Positions 35,600 through 45,849 are shown, counted from the stretch's first letter. The stretch is 64,000 bases of DNA from Cyanophora paradoxa (GCA_004431415.1 QPMI01000430.1:1-64000), one strand, 5' to 3'. A program made the numbers and translations. The notes: a model not told the origin generated them from the letters alone.

Positions 35600-36004
35600 T
35601 TAAAAGATCCCTGAAAAGATCTCTGTTATTCTCTCATCTATGTTAACCAACCCTGAAAAGATCTCTGTTATTCTCTCATCTATCAATTTAGATATTACGG
35701 AGGTCTTACTTTGCGCTTCGGTTCCGCAAGTGAATACATCAATCGCTAACATTCCTTGATCAGAGTAGCAATGAGCGGTGCAATGGCTCTCATCGAGAAG
35801 TAATACCATCGCAAAACCCGGTGGCGAAACACCACCATCGAAAATCTCGCAATGCTTGTGAACAACTCGGATACCTTGTTCTTGAATAATAGTTTGTAAA
35901 AATTGCATTAACCATGTTGTTGTGGTTTCCAAGTTCTCCAATCCCACCATCAATGGATGATTGAACTTGTAATCTAACATTACATGGGAACCGCGATGAT
36001 TCAT
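35600..36004 (-). CDS. S-adenosylmethionine decarboxylase proenzyme (prokaryotic SpeH/SpeD type)
   Basis: 134 residues. AdoMet decarboxylase makes decarboxylated AdoMet, the aminopropyl donor for spermidine, using a pyruvoyl group formed by self-cleavage. The hallmark block is present: GGVSPPG, then DESHCTAHCYSD, then AIDVFTCG. The cleavage site Glu72-Ser73, His78 and Cys93 correspond to the serine that becomes pyruvoyl, the processing histidine and the catalytic cysteine of the short bacterial/archaeal enzymes. The C-terminal 30 residues are unusual: DERITEIFSG occurs twice and is encoded by DNA that is also repeated near the right TIR. Some viral and bacterial homologues have shifted to decarboxylating ornithine or arginine, so the substrate is open. 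Confidence 0.85.
   Translation of the reverse strand: MNHRGSHVMLDYKFNHPLMVGLENLETTTTWLMQFLQTIIQEQGIRVVHKHCEIFDGGVSPPGFAMVLLLDESHCTAHCYSDQGMLAIDVFTCGTEAQSKTSVISKLIDERITEIFSGLVNIDERITEIFSGIF
35651..35712. repeat. Short inner inverted repeat, left copy
   Basis: About 62 bp (ccaaccctgaaaagatctct to cggaggtcttactt) repeated in inverted orientation at 62,412-62,475. It lies inside the main TIR and encodes the C-terminal tail of the AdoMet decarboxylase. Confidence 0.9.
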
Positions 36005-36044
36005 TTATGAATTATATAGAAAAATAAAAAACGAAATTGGTAGG

Positions 36045-36200
36045 ATGCGAACCATCTTAGCGAAAGTATTTCCGTTTGAGTTGGTCGATATCATAATGCT
36101 CCATTATCATAAGACATGTCCGAATTGCTTCGATACTTGCATTATTACAAGAAACAAGACTGGTAAAGTCTTAATTTCTTTATCCCGTCTCCATATGTAA
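36045..36200 (+). CDS. Tiny F-box-like protein candidate (51 aa)
   Basis: ATG at 36,045 gives MRTILAKVFPFELVDIIML and HYHKTCPNCFDTC, then stops at 36,200. FPFELVDIIMLHYH has the L/F-P-x-E-L-x-x-x-I pattern of the first helix of F-box or similar motifs common in large DNA viruses of protists, and a CxxC follows. It is very short, and could be a remnant. It lies divergently from the AdoMet decarboxylase and 24 bases before the methyltransferase. Confidence 0.3.
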   Translation: MRTILAKVFPFELVDIIMLHYHKTCPNCFDTCIITRNKTGKVLISLSRLHM

Positions 36201-36224
36201 TTTGTTTTTCTTTATCTATGGTAA

Positions 36225-37040
36225 ATGAAGACTCACTTTTACCATAAGTATGTCGGTAATAAATACAATGAAATGGATACAATCAATCCTTTTATCGATT
36301 TAGAAGGCATAAATAAAATAATAGAACCATTTTGTGGTTCAGGTGCATTTAGTTTCTATCTTTGGGAAAAGCATAAAGAACGTTTTGATTACTTTATGAA
36401 TGATAACGACGAAACACATATACTTTTTTTGAATACAATGAAAGACCCTAACAGTAAAGTAAAACTTTTAGATAGTCTTCAACAGTTCGAAGCAGTAAGC
36501 AATATAGAAGAGCATAAAGAAGTTTATAAGAGTTTTCTACAACATGATCGTAAAGATGTAATGGATTACTTAGCCCATCATTTCTATCTTCTTAAAAACA
36601 GCGTTTTAAATGTTAAAACCCTCCGTGATTTCAAAAAACGGAACGTGAAGTTGAGTGCATATACAACTCTTAAAAAGAAGATACCTTACGATGATTTCCT
36701 ACAAGATGTTAACTTATCTCTTGGGGATTATCTGGATATTGTGTTGAAATACAAAGATGATGAGGATGCATTCATATTTCTTGATCCTCCATACGTTAAT
36801 AGCAATAATGACTTTTACGAAAATGTAGAATCCGATTTGGAAAAATTCTTTTTGGATTTAGAAGATCTATTGAAGACCGCGAAATGCAAAGTTATGATGG
36901 TTGTTAATGATGCTTTATTAATGAAATTGCTATTTAAACCCTTTATTCGACATACATATGGTAAAGTGTATGGTATATCAAAAAAGAAAAGGAAACATCT
37001 CATTATGACTAACTACGAAATCAATCAAAATACAACATAA
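36225..37040 (+). CDS. Adenine-specific DNA methyltransferase, Dam (D12) family
   Basis: 271 residues, full length for the family. The N-terminal GNKY precedes the AdoMet-binding motif FCGSG (residues 36-40), and the catalytic motif DPPY lies at residues 187-190 in FLDPPYVNS. The helical target-recognition part sits between them, as in Dam-type enzymes. It would methylate N6 of adenine, perhaps to mark the element's own DNA or to protect it from nucleases. No restriction enzyme is encoded next to it. The 3' end overlaps the convergent zinc-ribbon gene by 20 bases. Confidence 0.9.
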   Translation: MKTHFYHKYVGNKYNEMDTINPFIDLEGINKIIEPFCGSGAFSFYLWEKHKERFDYFMNDNDETHILFLNTMKDPNSKVKLLDSLQQFEAVSNIEEHKEVYKSFLQHDRKDVMDYLAHHFYLLKNSVLNVKTLRDFKKRNVKLSAYTTLKKKIPYDDFLQDVNLSLGDYLDIVLKYKDDEDAFIFLDPPYVNSNNDFYENVESDLEKFFLDLEDLLKTAKCKVMMVVNDALLMKLLFKPFIRHTYGKVYGISKKKRKHLIMTNYEINQNTT

Positions 37041-37293
37041 TTGGCTTCTCTTCTATTACTATTCCCCATGTAGTTTTTTTTCTGTATGCATGTGAGTGTT
37101 TCTTAGAACACTGTCGGCAACCTGACCCCTTAATGTGATTAAATCCGTAGGTTTGGAACGTCTTATTACATTGTAAACATCTAACGGATACCTTCTCTTG
37201 TGCTTTCTTATAGACAGTCTCACTGTAATCGAATTTAGCATCACCATGAATCATAATCGCAGATTCAATAAATCTTTTAGTTTTTTCATCCAT
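37021..37293 (-). CDS. Zinc-ribbon protein of the phage/giant-virus HNH-associated type
   Basis: 90 residues. HGDAKFDYSETVYKKAQEKV is followed by CLQC and, after 21 residues, GCRQC. This order (hGdkYdYS, V-x-V-x-C-x-x-C, H-x-x-G-x-G-C-x-x-C) is the repeated DNA-binding ribbon seen in homing-endonuclease-like proteins of phages and large viruses. No nuclease domain follows. It is convergent with the methyltransferase and lies upstream of the fibre genes on the same strand. Confidence 0.65.
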   Translation of the reverse strand: MDEKTKRFIESAIMIHGDAKFDYSETVYKKAQEKVSVRCLQCNKTFQTYGFNHIKGSGCRQCSKKHSHAYRKKTTWGIVIEEKPIMLYFD

Positions 37294-37316
37294 TCCTCTA
37301 TATATACCTTAGAAAT

Positions 37317-38147
37317 CTATGGTGCAGTATCTGACCCAAAAATGGGAAAATATCGGTTTGTGCCGTAATACTCCGCATATGTATTCTGTTTTGCGATAGC
37401 ATCGGTTCTTTCAGCATAGAGAATGCATTTGTAGATACCAAACCTGGTAGCTCTGACTAAAAACTGGTAATCTTCTAATCCAAAATTCACACCATGATAT
37501 GCAATACCGAAATTATCGTAAGGAGTGATAACCACCGCAATATTGGGCGTTCCGCCTTCCACTTGACAGACAGCATAAACATCTGGTGGGATATCGACAA
37601 CCACCTTGTAGTGGTCACCAATCTCAACAAGAGAATCAACTACTGATGTCTGCTCATTCACAACAATTGGGAAGATCTTGATAATATATGGTGCATTCAT
37701 ACTGGGGACATAGGTGCGAATTCTGGTGTTGGGATCAATGGGATTGGGTTGATCATTTACGAAAAGAGGCGCACCAACAGCTCCACCAATCCGAAGACCA
37801 TCACCAATATATGCTCCCCCCGTTTTGCAGTTAATAGCTCCCGACCGAGATTCAAAAGAATAAGTAGAAAGAGGATCACCATAACTGTCTGGGTCTCCAT
37901 AGTGGGCAGAAAAGTTTGCATTTGTGACAAGGAGTTTCGTTGTCTTAACTATACCATTATTTTTATCACACCTGAGTTCTTGCAATCTCAGTTTGTGGGT
38001 GGAACCAAATGTATTCATTGTGGGTTGCACTTCTGTGGATTGGAGACCTTCTACATCATCAAAGGTAGCATGCTGCAAAACGTGATTCGCAGGTGCTGCT
38101 AATGAGAGTTGGGGTGTAATAATTCGTTCTGGTATTGGGGCAGCCAT
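37317..38147 (-). CDS. Virion fibre/head protein, paralogue 1
   Basis: 276 residues. Shares with 38,715-39,569 and with the element A C1q-like protein the N-terminal block L-R-x-x-E-L-R-x-D-K followed by GIVKTTKLLVTNANF, and the GGAYIGDGLRIGG stretch. The C-terminal half is beta-rich and differs from its relatives, as expected for exchangeable receptor-binding heads on a conserved anchor. It is the last of the minus-strand fibre series. The ligand is unknown. Confidence 0.7.
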   Translation of the reverse strand: MAAPIPERIITPQLSLAAPANHVLQHATFDDVEGLQSTEVQPTMNTFGSTHKLRLQELRCDKNNGIVKTTKLLVTNANFSAHYGDPDSYGDPLSTYSFESRSGAINCKTGGAYIGDGLRIGGAVGAPLFVNDQPNPIDPNTRIRTYVPSMNAPYIIKIFPIVVNEQTSVVDSLVEIGDHYKVVVDIPPDVYAVCQVEGGTPNIAVVITPYDNFGIAYHGVNFGLEDYQFLVRATRFGIYKCILYAERTDAIAKQNTYAEYYGTNRYFPIFGSDTAP

Positions 38148-38170
38148 TTTACATTAAAGTGATATATAAT

Positions 38171-38665
38171 TTATGGGGTTGGGTTATCAATCACATTCAA
38201 ATATGCAAACTCTCCTTTAATTTCGATTGCCCGGGCATTGTATGCTCTTGCAGCGTCTTCTTCTTTTTCAAAGTAGCCAATTATAATTTGTTTATAGTTG
38301 TGTCTGATTTTTGCAAGCCATTTCTTCATTCCTTTACTCCAAGAGACACCTTTGTATTTACTGGTGGATTCTTTTGTAGTTTTGGGTTTGTTCATCTGAT
38401 TCTGTGCATGTGTGCATCTCCGAAGATTGGTTTTTCTATTGTCCAACTTGTCGTGATTGATATGATCAATCTGAATCTTAGGGTCAATTTCAGACATTGC
38501 ATATCTGTGCGCCCTGGTGAGTGTTTGACCAATTCTGCAATTTACATAACCTCTCGTATCAATTGACCAAGTATACCTCTCAAACCGTTCTTTATCTTCA
38601 TAATCAATTTTCATAAACTTCCCATGACCTTTTTTTCCTGAGAGAGCGATTAAAGCATAATCCAT
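38171..38665 (-). CDS. HNH homing endonuclease with AP2 DNA-binding domain
   Basis: 164 residues. The HNH part reads IDHINHDKLDNRKTNLRRCT (about residues 69-88), with the metal-binding His and Asn in place. The AP2 part follows as YKGVSWSKGMKKWLAKIRH to FEKEEDAARAYNARA (about residues 104-150). This architecture is that of free-standing homing endonucleases of phages and algal viruses, which nick DNA at specific sites and spread themselves. It sits between two fibre paralogues. Its last 24 coding bases (VIDNPTP stop) closely resemble the last 24 of the neighbouring fibre gene (IIDDPTP stop), a probable trace of its insertion. Confidence 0.88.
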   Translation of the reverse strand: MDYALIALSGKKGHGKFMKIDYEDKERFERYTWSIDTRGYVNCRIGQTLTRAHRYAMSEIDPKIQIDHINHDKLDNRKTNLRRCTHAQNQMNKPKTTKESTSKYKGVSWSKGMKKWLAKIRHNYKQIIIGYFEKEEDAARAYNARAIEIKGEFAYLNVIDNPTP

Positions 38666-38714
38666 GATGGTGAATTCTTATACGTTTTACCAAGCTATTT
38701 TTTATATCATTTTT

Positions 38715-39569
38715 TTATGGGGTGGGGTCATCGATTATATCTGGTTCCGAATAAAACCCTGTTGTGAAGATATCTGCAACGTTTACCCCTCGAAGTGCCG
38801 AAACAGCTGCTATATCTGTCCTCAGTCCCATAATCATAGTATTGTAAACTCCAACCTCAGTTACAAACAAATCATAGGTAAATGTCAAATTGTTATAAAC
38901 ACAATATCCTCGACCGAAATGGTTTGATGCTTGAACAAAGAATAGGTAATTATGACCTGTTTGATTGTTGTTTGCTCTGCACATAGATAGCATTGCTGTG
39001 GGAAGCGGAATATTTCTTCTTACTCGATCAGTTCCTGTTATAATAACCAATTCCGAATTTTCAAGAGTGACAGAGGAAGCAACATAGAAATGTAGAAAAG
39101 GTTGCTGTGCAACTGGTGTATAGAAACGTATTCGTTGGGGATTCTCTACATTTTGTTCAAGAGTATCTGGGACATCATTATACGAAATTGAGGATGAAAG
39201 TTGACCTGAAATTCGACAGCCACCCCCAATAAATGCTCCTCCTGATCTCACAGTAACAGCAGCAGAATTCTTATCGAAATCAAGGGCTTTCAGATCAACA
39301 CTGTAAGCATCAGGACCTCCATTGGTAGGCTGGAAAAAGTTAGCATTTGTGACAAGAAGTCGAGTTGTTTTAACCACACCAGAATTCTTATCAGCTCTCA
39401 GCTCTTTAACTCGAATAATCGAATTTTTATCAAAGGAGTTCCCATTGGAGTTGGGTCTCTCTGTGGATTCTAAACCACGAACCTCATCATTTACTTCATG
39501 CTGGCGAAAGTGCATAGCAGGGGATCCAAGGGAATATATTGGAAGTTGAACTCGATTATATTCACCCAT
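38715..39569 (-). CDS. Virion fibre/head protein, paralogue 2
   Basis: 284 residues from the ATG at 39,569 (MGEYNRVQLPIYSLG); a longer frame starts at 39,608, but the box TTAGTAAAAGAAGC just before 39,569 favours the shorter form. The N-terminal anchor reads SIIRVKELRADKNSGVVKTT, and GGAFIGGGCRISG follows, as in its paralogues. The C-terminal half is a unique beta-rich head. It lies downstream of the 102-residue gene on the same strand. Confidence 0.7.
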   Translation of the reverse strand: MGEYNRVQLPIYSLGSPAMHFRQHEVNDEVRGLESTERPNSNGNSFDKNSIIRVKELRADKNSGVVKTTRLLVTNANFFQPTNGGPDAYSVDLKALDFDKNSAAVTVRSGGAFIGGGCRISGQLSSSISYNDVPDTLEQNVENPQRIRFYTPVAQQPFLHFYVASSVTLENSELVIITGTDRVRRNIPLPTAMLSMCRANNNQTGHNYLFFVQASNHFGRGYCVYNNLTFTYDLFVTEVGVYNTMIMGLRTDIAAVSALRGVNVADIFTTGFYSEPDIIDDPTP

Positions 39570-39608
39570 TGCTTCTTTTACTAAGAAGGAAAGAAAAATA
39601 AACACCAT

Positions 39609-39917
39609 TCAAGCCAAAGCAATTAGATTGGATCCAAGAGATTGGTAAGCGGTTGTTAGACATTGGATGTTGGATGTCATCGCTTTGAGGTTAGAATCAC
39701 ATTCACCATATTTTGTTACTGGGTCACCATAAGCCGATTGCGCGAGGACATTAACCAAGAGGTTTTTATATTCATGAACAACTGGGGACAGTTTGTTAGT
39801 TTGCTGAATTGTTTTTTCGACGTTTTGTAGCGCGGCTACAAGTTTAATAGTATCGAATGCAAGAGCGACAGGCTCAGTAGTAGTGGAAGGAGATCCACCA
39901 AGTGGATAGGTCGCCAT
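39609..39917 (-). CDS. Small helical protein in the fibre cluster (102 aa)
   Basis: 102 residues, no recognised family. The N-terminus is Gly/Ser/Thr-rich; the rest is predicted helical, with heptad-like spacing (VAALQNVEKTIQQTNKLSPV). TATAGTAA immediately precedes its ATG (39,918-39,925). Its place between two fibre genes suggests a trimerisation or connector piece of the fibre; this is a guess. Confidence 0.5.
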   Translation of the reverse strand: MATYPLGGSPSTTTEPVALAFDTIKLVAALQNVEKTIQQTNKLSPVVHEYKNLLVNVLAQSAYGDPVTKYGECDSNLKAMTSNIQCLTTAYQSLGSNLIALA

Positions 39918-39920
39918 TTA

Positions 39921-42900
39921 CTATACTGTGACATTTTTAATTTGGTCTATTTGACTTTGGAGATTTTCACATGTTTGTGTTAAATCTTTGCATTTCTTAG
40001 ATAACTCTTTAACGGCTTCTATGAGAACTGGAATTAAACCCGTGTATTCGAGAGAAAGGTAACCATCTTCTTTTGTGACACTTACAATTTCTGGTATTAC
40101 CTTTTCTACATCTTGCGCAATTAAACCTAATTTTGTTCCGTCTTTTTCACTCCCAATTCGTTTAAAACTCACTCCTTCTAATTTTTCGATTGCTGAAAGA
40201 GCGCCGGTTATCTTTTTAATATCTGTTTTGTATCTTCTGTCACTTCCTTGTGTTAAATAATTGTTTATCCACATCCGCCCGTCATGATCGATCCAACAAA
40301 TATCAGAATCTAATTCATTTCGAAATCTTATTGGATAAGTTCCTCTTCCTTTCAAATATGTAGAACCATTGTTACCGAAATGAATTCGATTATATCCATC
40401 ACTGGAATTAAACCAAGTCTCCACAGCTCCTGTTAAGATATTTGGTTTACTATAAACATTATTCCAATGAATATAGCCGGTGTGACCACCATAGCTATGC
40501 CCAACCCATATTTTCATATAACTTATACCCATAATATGAACTCTTCCTATCTTTGGTCTAATCCGAATAGTGAGGAATCGATTACCAAGATGTATTGGAA
40601 CATTATTTATACCACTGTGGTTACCATCAGGCGATGTGGCGTATGGTTGATAACTATTCACTGATGTAATAAAAACTTCATTCCCTTGTCTATTAACTCC
40701 CCAAATTTCAAAAAGTCGTGAGTTAGTCCAAGGTAAATAGGTTAAAAATGCTGTTCCTGTGTGGTATCCATCGGGTATATCGAAGTCAATCCAAGCGGTA
40801 GAAGTTTGGTCATCAGATTGATTATTATGGACATATGAACCATAATTATAATGTGGATCCCATGCTGAACTCCACGCCCATGTCCAACCCTCAGAACATC
40901 TATTAAATGCAATGCCTCCTACTGTTTTATCTGCTGTGTGAAACTTTGGGACATCATTACCGTTTATTTGGAGTTTGGTAGTAGCATTAATAGTAGGTGC
41001 TGTAATAGTATTATTCACCCAAAAGTTACCATTGTTATAAGATTTTAAAATGGCTGTATCTGCTGAGTTTCTGAATTCAATTGACACAGCATCACCATTT
41101 GGTCTCCCTCGTATATATGTGCAATCGCCATTACCAAACCAAATTCGCTCGACTGCATCTACTGATTTTAACCATGTATTTGTTGGCCATGTTGCGGTTT
41201 GTGGAAGGTCTGCGGCTGAGTAAAATGATGGTTTACTAAATACATTATCCCAAGAGATCATGCCCAATTCATTATCTGTTGCTCTCTGTCTACTCCAACC
41301 GAAAACACCCGTTAGATGAATGCGACCTTTTCGACCTTGAACATAAATATATTTGTAAAACTCACAATTGATTGAGGCAAACAAAATACAATTGTGTGTT
41401 CCATCTTGATTAACTTCCTGAATTACTTGATAAGCATTTACACGCTTTAAGAAATGTTGATATCCATTAACAGTTTGCCCGTAGATATCGAAATATCTAC
41501 AATTACCCCAAGGCATGTGCTGAATATAAAACGATTTCATACCTGTCGGAACAACCCACCTCATCCAACATCCGCTACAATCATCATCATTTTGTGGTGT
41601 TGTATAACATCCTGTTTGTCCGGTTCTTGGTGTCCATCCTGTAACAGTCCAATTATTTGCGCTTCTATCTGATGAAACCACATCTAATTGGTCGAAATCG
41701 TAACCTTTTGGTATTGTGGTTCCGCCAATTTGTAAAGTGGTAGCATTCACAGTTCCTGTTACAGTTCCACCTGTTAGAGGTAGATAATTAGCAAGTGCCG
41801 CCGTTAAATCGGTATCTGTAACAAAATCTGTAACAGCTAACTGTAATTCTGTATTTGTAACATAATCTTTGTTTTCTAAGTAATCATCTGTAACAACACC
41901 GGAAAGGGTTGTATTGTGTAAGTTTTTCGCCGCCATTCTCTGATTGACTTCTAAGGCGCCACCTGATAACGTTTTTATCCACGCCATCTCACATTTTCCG
42001 TGATCATCTGTGGGTTGTCCCACAACAGGAAGGTAGTTTACAACTTTCTCCCTTGTGAAAACTATCTTAGGTCTTGCTCCATCATATGCGCTTTGATCTG
42101 TTACATTTACTTGTATCGCTGCTGAAAAATCCGCTACTTGTCCTGTTTCACCCGGGTGATAATTCGTGACATAGATACTGGGGAAAGTATCATTAATTCC
42201 TACATTAAAATCGCCACTATACACTCCATTTACGATTGGATCCCTGGGTAATCTTACTGCAAGAGTTCCCACCATCGGTGTGCCGTCTTGACCTGTAAAT
42301 GAACCATTGAGACTAACATAATGATCATTCAAAAATAGCCTTTCAGGTGTATTACTCGATTGGTAAAGTGTGACTCCATTAAAAACGTTTCCGATTGCAT
42401 TCAATTGGGCAAAAACTGGCTGTTCGTCTATTTCGTCCCAATTGTGCCTATGTGCAAAATCTGTGATTTGCGCTTTTGTGTGAGTATGGTCAAAATCTGT
42501 GATTTGCGCTTTTGTGTGAGTATGGTCAAAATCTGTGATTTGCGCTTTTGTGTGAGTATGGTCAAAATCTGTGATTTGCGCTTTTGTGTGAGTATGGTCA
42601 AAATCTGTGATTTGCGCTTTTGTGTGAGTATGGTCAAAATCTGTGATTTGCGCTTTTGTGTGAGTATGGTCAAAATCTGTTATTTGCGCTTTTGTGTGAG
42701 TATGGGCAAAATCTGTGATCTGATCTTTGGTGTGTGTGTGGTTTTGTATCCAACCTTGAACCACATTAGAGGTTGGATGATGAGGTAAATTTGCATTGCT
42801 TATAACTGTAAGGTAATCTATTACAGTATCAGGTGAGGTTATTTTTAATCCTCTGTAAATATTCAGAGTCTGGGTATGAGTGAATCCATATTTTTGTTGA

Positions 42901-45811
42901 ATGTAATACCTCACAGCATTCTTTTCAGAAGTTGTCAAAGCCCTATTGAAAACAATCAACTCGGAAATACCACCATTCACAATATTACCAAATCCGAAAT
43001 GATTGACAGTATTATCTGGTAGATAATTCGTTCCTACAAGTGTTTGAATATCTACTCCATTTAACCCGACTGTGTAGCTGTTTGGAGTAATTGTTTGGTC
43101 AGTGTAATACCATGTATTTATTAAAGAAGGAACCGTAATAACTGGGCGGGTTTGGGATACTCCATTAATAGTAAACTGGTTCATTCCAATAGCAGTAGAA
43201 GATGTTGCCCCATAATAACAATATCGTGATGGAGAGGCGCTTCTGTAAAGTCTCAAATGAACTTGCATAGAAGAGGTAGTTGGATGATATTTTCCCACAA
43301 AGAAAAATGTAAGCCCATTTGAGAAATCAATAGTCCTTGTAGCAGAGGTATATGCATAAAAAGTGCCTGTTGGGTTTGAAACACTAACTTGGTTGTTGAT
43401 TTCGGGATTGGTGTAATAGGAACTGACTCCGGAGATAAACAAGTCTGGAACAACTGAATTTGGGACTCTACTTATTATAGTTGTATACGTTGCTGATTGA
43501 CCTGGTTCTCCTGATGCCTTCCAAGCAAAAATGCAGTTCGAGATATTTAATGCTGGATCAAAGCTTGCTGGAACATCATACCATTCTCTGTAAACTTGAT
43601 TCATGGTATTAAAATTGCCTGAACCAACTGTAAGAATTCCATTCACTTTTAGGTTGCTGGTCTCTATGTTGCTACTGTAAATATTACTATTAACCGTAAG
43701 ATCTCCTGTGATCGTCCACCAACAAGCGGAAGATATTTAGATAATTCCGCGGCAAATTCAGGTTTTGTTACATAATTTCCAAGCATAGCAAGAGTAACGA
43801 AATTAACGAGAATTACAGCCGTTAGGTAATCTTCTGTTACCACTCTCGAAATATCTTCATTGTGTATATTTTTTGCAGCCATTCTTTGATTGGCTTCGAG
43901 AACCCCACCATAATCTGTTTTAATCCATGCAAGCTCTGCCCTTCCATAATTATCATTTGCAGTTCCCACTATGGGAATGTAGGAATACTTATCTCTGCTG
44001 AATACTATCATTGGTCTTGAACCATCTAAGCTGCTTACATCTGCTACATGAACCTGTATAGCAGAGTTGTAATTTTGGTAGGTTGCTGGGTCTGTTGGGA
44101 CTCTGAATGTATCTGTGGGAATGTCAGCCTCCATGTAGCTTGACACAAAGATATTTGGTATGGTTGCTCCTGGTTCAGGTGGTGGATTATAAGAGCCTGG
44201 TAATGTCCTAATATGAAGTGGTCCTCTCATAGCTGAATTCGCAAGTGTCCCATTCACATGAACATAGTGTTCATTCAAAAAGATCCTTTCAGGGACATTG
44301 CAAGTCTGGTAAAGAGAAACTCCCAGAGTAGCAAGAGGCTCTACTTTTGCGAATTCTGGTTGGTCATTGATCTCATCCCAGGTGTGTTCATGGTTGCTTG
44401 CTGCAAACTTATCTGGTATCCCATCCAGATCACCCCAATCATGCCTGTGATCCTCTGGTGGGAATTTCTCTGGTTTACCTAAGATCTCATCCCAGTCATG
44501 GTTGTGATCCTCTGGTGGAAATCTTGCTGGTTTGTTATTGATCTGCTCCCAATCTGGGAAGAACTCCCAAATCTCTGGGCGAAATCCATCTGGTAATAAT
44601 TCTTCATGGGGTTCATATGGTTGCTCATAATCAACAACTGGTGGTTCGAGACCATCTGCTAAATATTCCTCATGGGGTTCATAATTCTGCTCATATTCAT
44701 ACTCTTGTGGATCTAAACCATCTGGTAAATACTCTTCCTCATTGGGATCATATTGATCATATTCATACTCTTGTGGGTCGAAACCATCAGGTAGGTATTC
44801 CTCCTCATCTGGAACGAATTGGTATTCGTCAAGCTCCAAAATATCAATTTCAGGAGGTAAATATTGCTCATCAATTTGCTTTCTTGGTTCAATTATAGGT
44901 TTATTTCGAACTTGCTCCCAACTCACAATGTGTTGACCAAAAGGAACTGTCTCATCTGCTGTGTATTCTCTTCCGGGTTGTTTTTTTGGTGTAAGATCTG
45001 GTGGATCCCATGGTAACGGAAATGGAACTGGAACAGGTCCGTAATGTTCAAATATTTCTCTTATCGTTTTCTCACTAACAAGTTTCTCGCCATTTGCATA
45101 CACGTTGCTACCGTGAATATTTCGCCACTGTCGGGTTCTAATACCAAGATCTTTTGTGTTTGAAAACAAAGGTAGTAAATGTCGATCCATTTCGACAAGA
45201 TCGGGATGTAGATGAATCGCTACTGGTTGAGTGGGACTACTATTAATGGTTATTGATGGTTTTTGTTGGTGAACGTCTTTCGGAGTAAAAAACCCAAAAG
45301 GTTCATTTTTCGCAAAATCATAAGTAATGTCTTTTGGGTATACATTATTTGTGATACATACTTGATTCGCATTAGGAAAACTACCTACTTGTAAGATTTG
45401 TGATGACTCGACGATTGGTGTGCTACCTTCATTATAAATTCTTAGACCTGTATTCTGTTTACCTTTCTCATCTTGAACATTAAACACTAATCGCCCACTA
45501 TCGAAACGCGTCGGAATATCGGGATGGGTTTTACTTGTTTTAAGTTTCCGTTGTCTTCTTGTTGCTTTAATTTCGGCAACTTCGTTTTTTTTAACGTCTC
45601 CCAAACTGAAAGCAATACTTACATCTTCTCTGTTTGGGTCTGTTTGATTCAGCGATAAAGCATGCTCTCTGGATTGCGTCTTACTGGGTTTATCTGCGCT
45701 CTGATCAATAGAAGCCGACCCTTTGATGGTGATATTATCGAAATTCACATGTTTCGGGTTTGTTTTACCACCACTTATTGTTTGTAAATTTGCTGGATAA
45801 TTGAAACTCAT
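39921..45811 (-). CDS. Giant tail-fibre-like protein with S74 chaperone, split by one frameshift
   Basis: Two frames, 45,811-43,664 (715 aa) and 43,646-39,921 (1,241 aa), belong together: the reading LPLVGG runs out of frame at about 43,715, and the next frame continues ITGDLTVNSNIYSSN into the second ORF; one base appears missing. Order: N-terminal anchor; acidic Tyr/Glu/Pro-rich repeats (EEEYLPDGFDPQEYEY); HDWDEI-type units; a LamG/lectin-like domain at the start of the second frame; eight HTHTKAQITDF-type repeats (42,440-42,740); another HRHNWDEI unit; beta-rich shaft; and an S74 intramolecular chaperone (SDRRYKTDIKK, GLIAQDVEKVIPEIV) that trimerises and then cuts itself off. Such proteins are phage-type receptor fibres. 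The first frame is the homologue of the broken gene at 4,213. Confidence 0.85.
42440..42740 (-). repeat. Coding 33-bp tandem repeats (HTHTKAQITDF)
   Basis: Eight or nine near-identical 33-bp units, all in frame, within the second fibre frame. Each gives 11 residues, HTHTKAQITDF/D. Such His-Thr repeats bind metal ions and form a triple-stranded shaft in phage fibres. Low divergence suggests recent expansion. Confidence 0.95.
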
Positions 45812-45849
45812 CCCTGCATGCTCTACATATAGAGATTTATTAAATTTCG

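Larger units (their letters stand above)
34613..35605 (+). repeat. Left terminal inverted repeat of element B
   Basis: Matches the reverse complement of 62,626-63,780 nearly base for base, except that the right copy has about 160 extra bases (about 63,355-63,530). From outside inwards it has a terminal hairpin, an AT-rich stretch, an array built on gtccaattaaacaat, and an array built on gtgcctaac. No gene is seen. Confidence 0.95.

Noticed and set aside
42440-42740. CRISPR-like regular 33-bp repeats
   Set aside because: Units are contiguous, without unique spacers, in frame, and code for the fibre shaft repeat.
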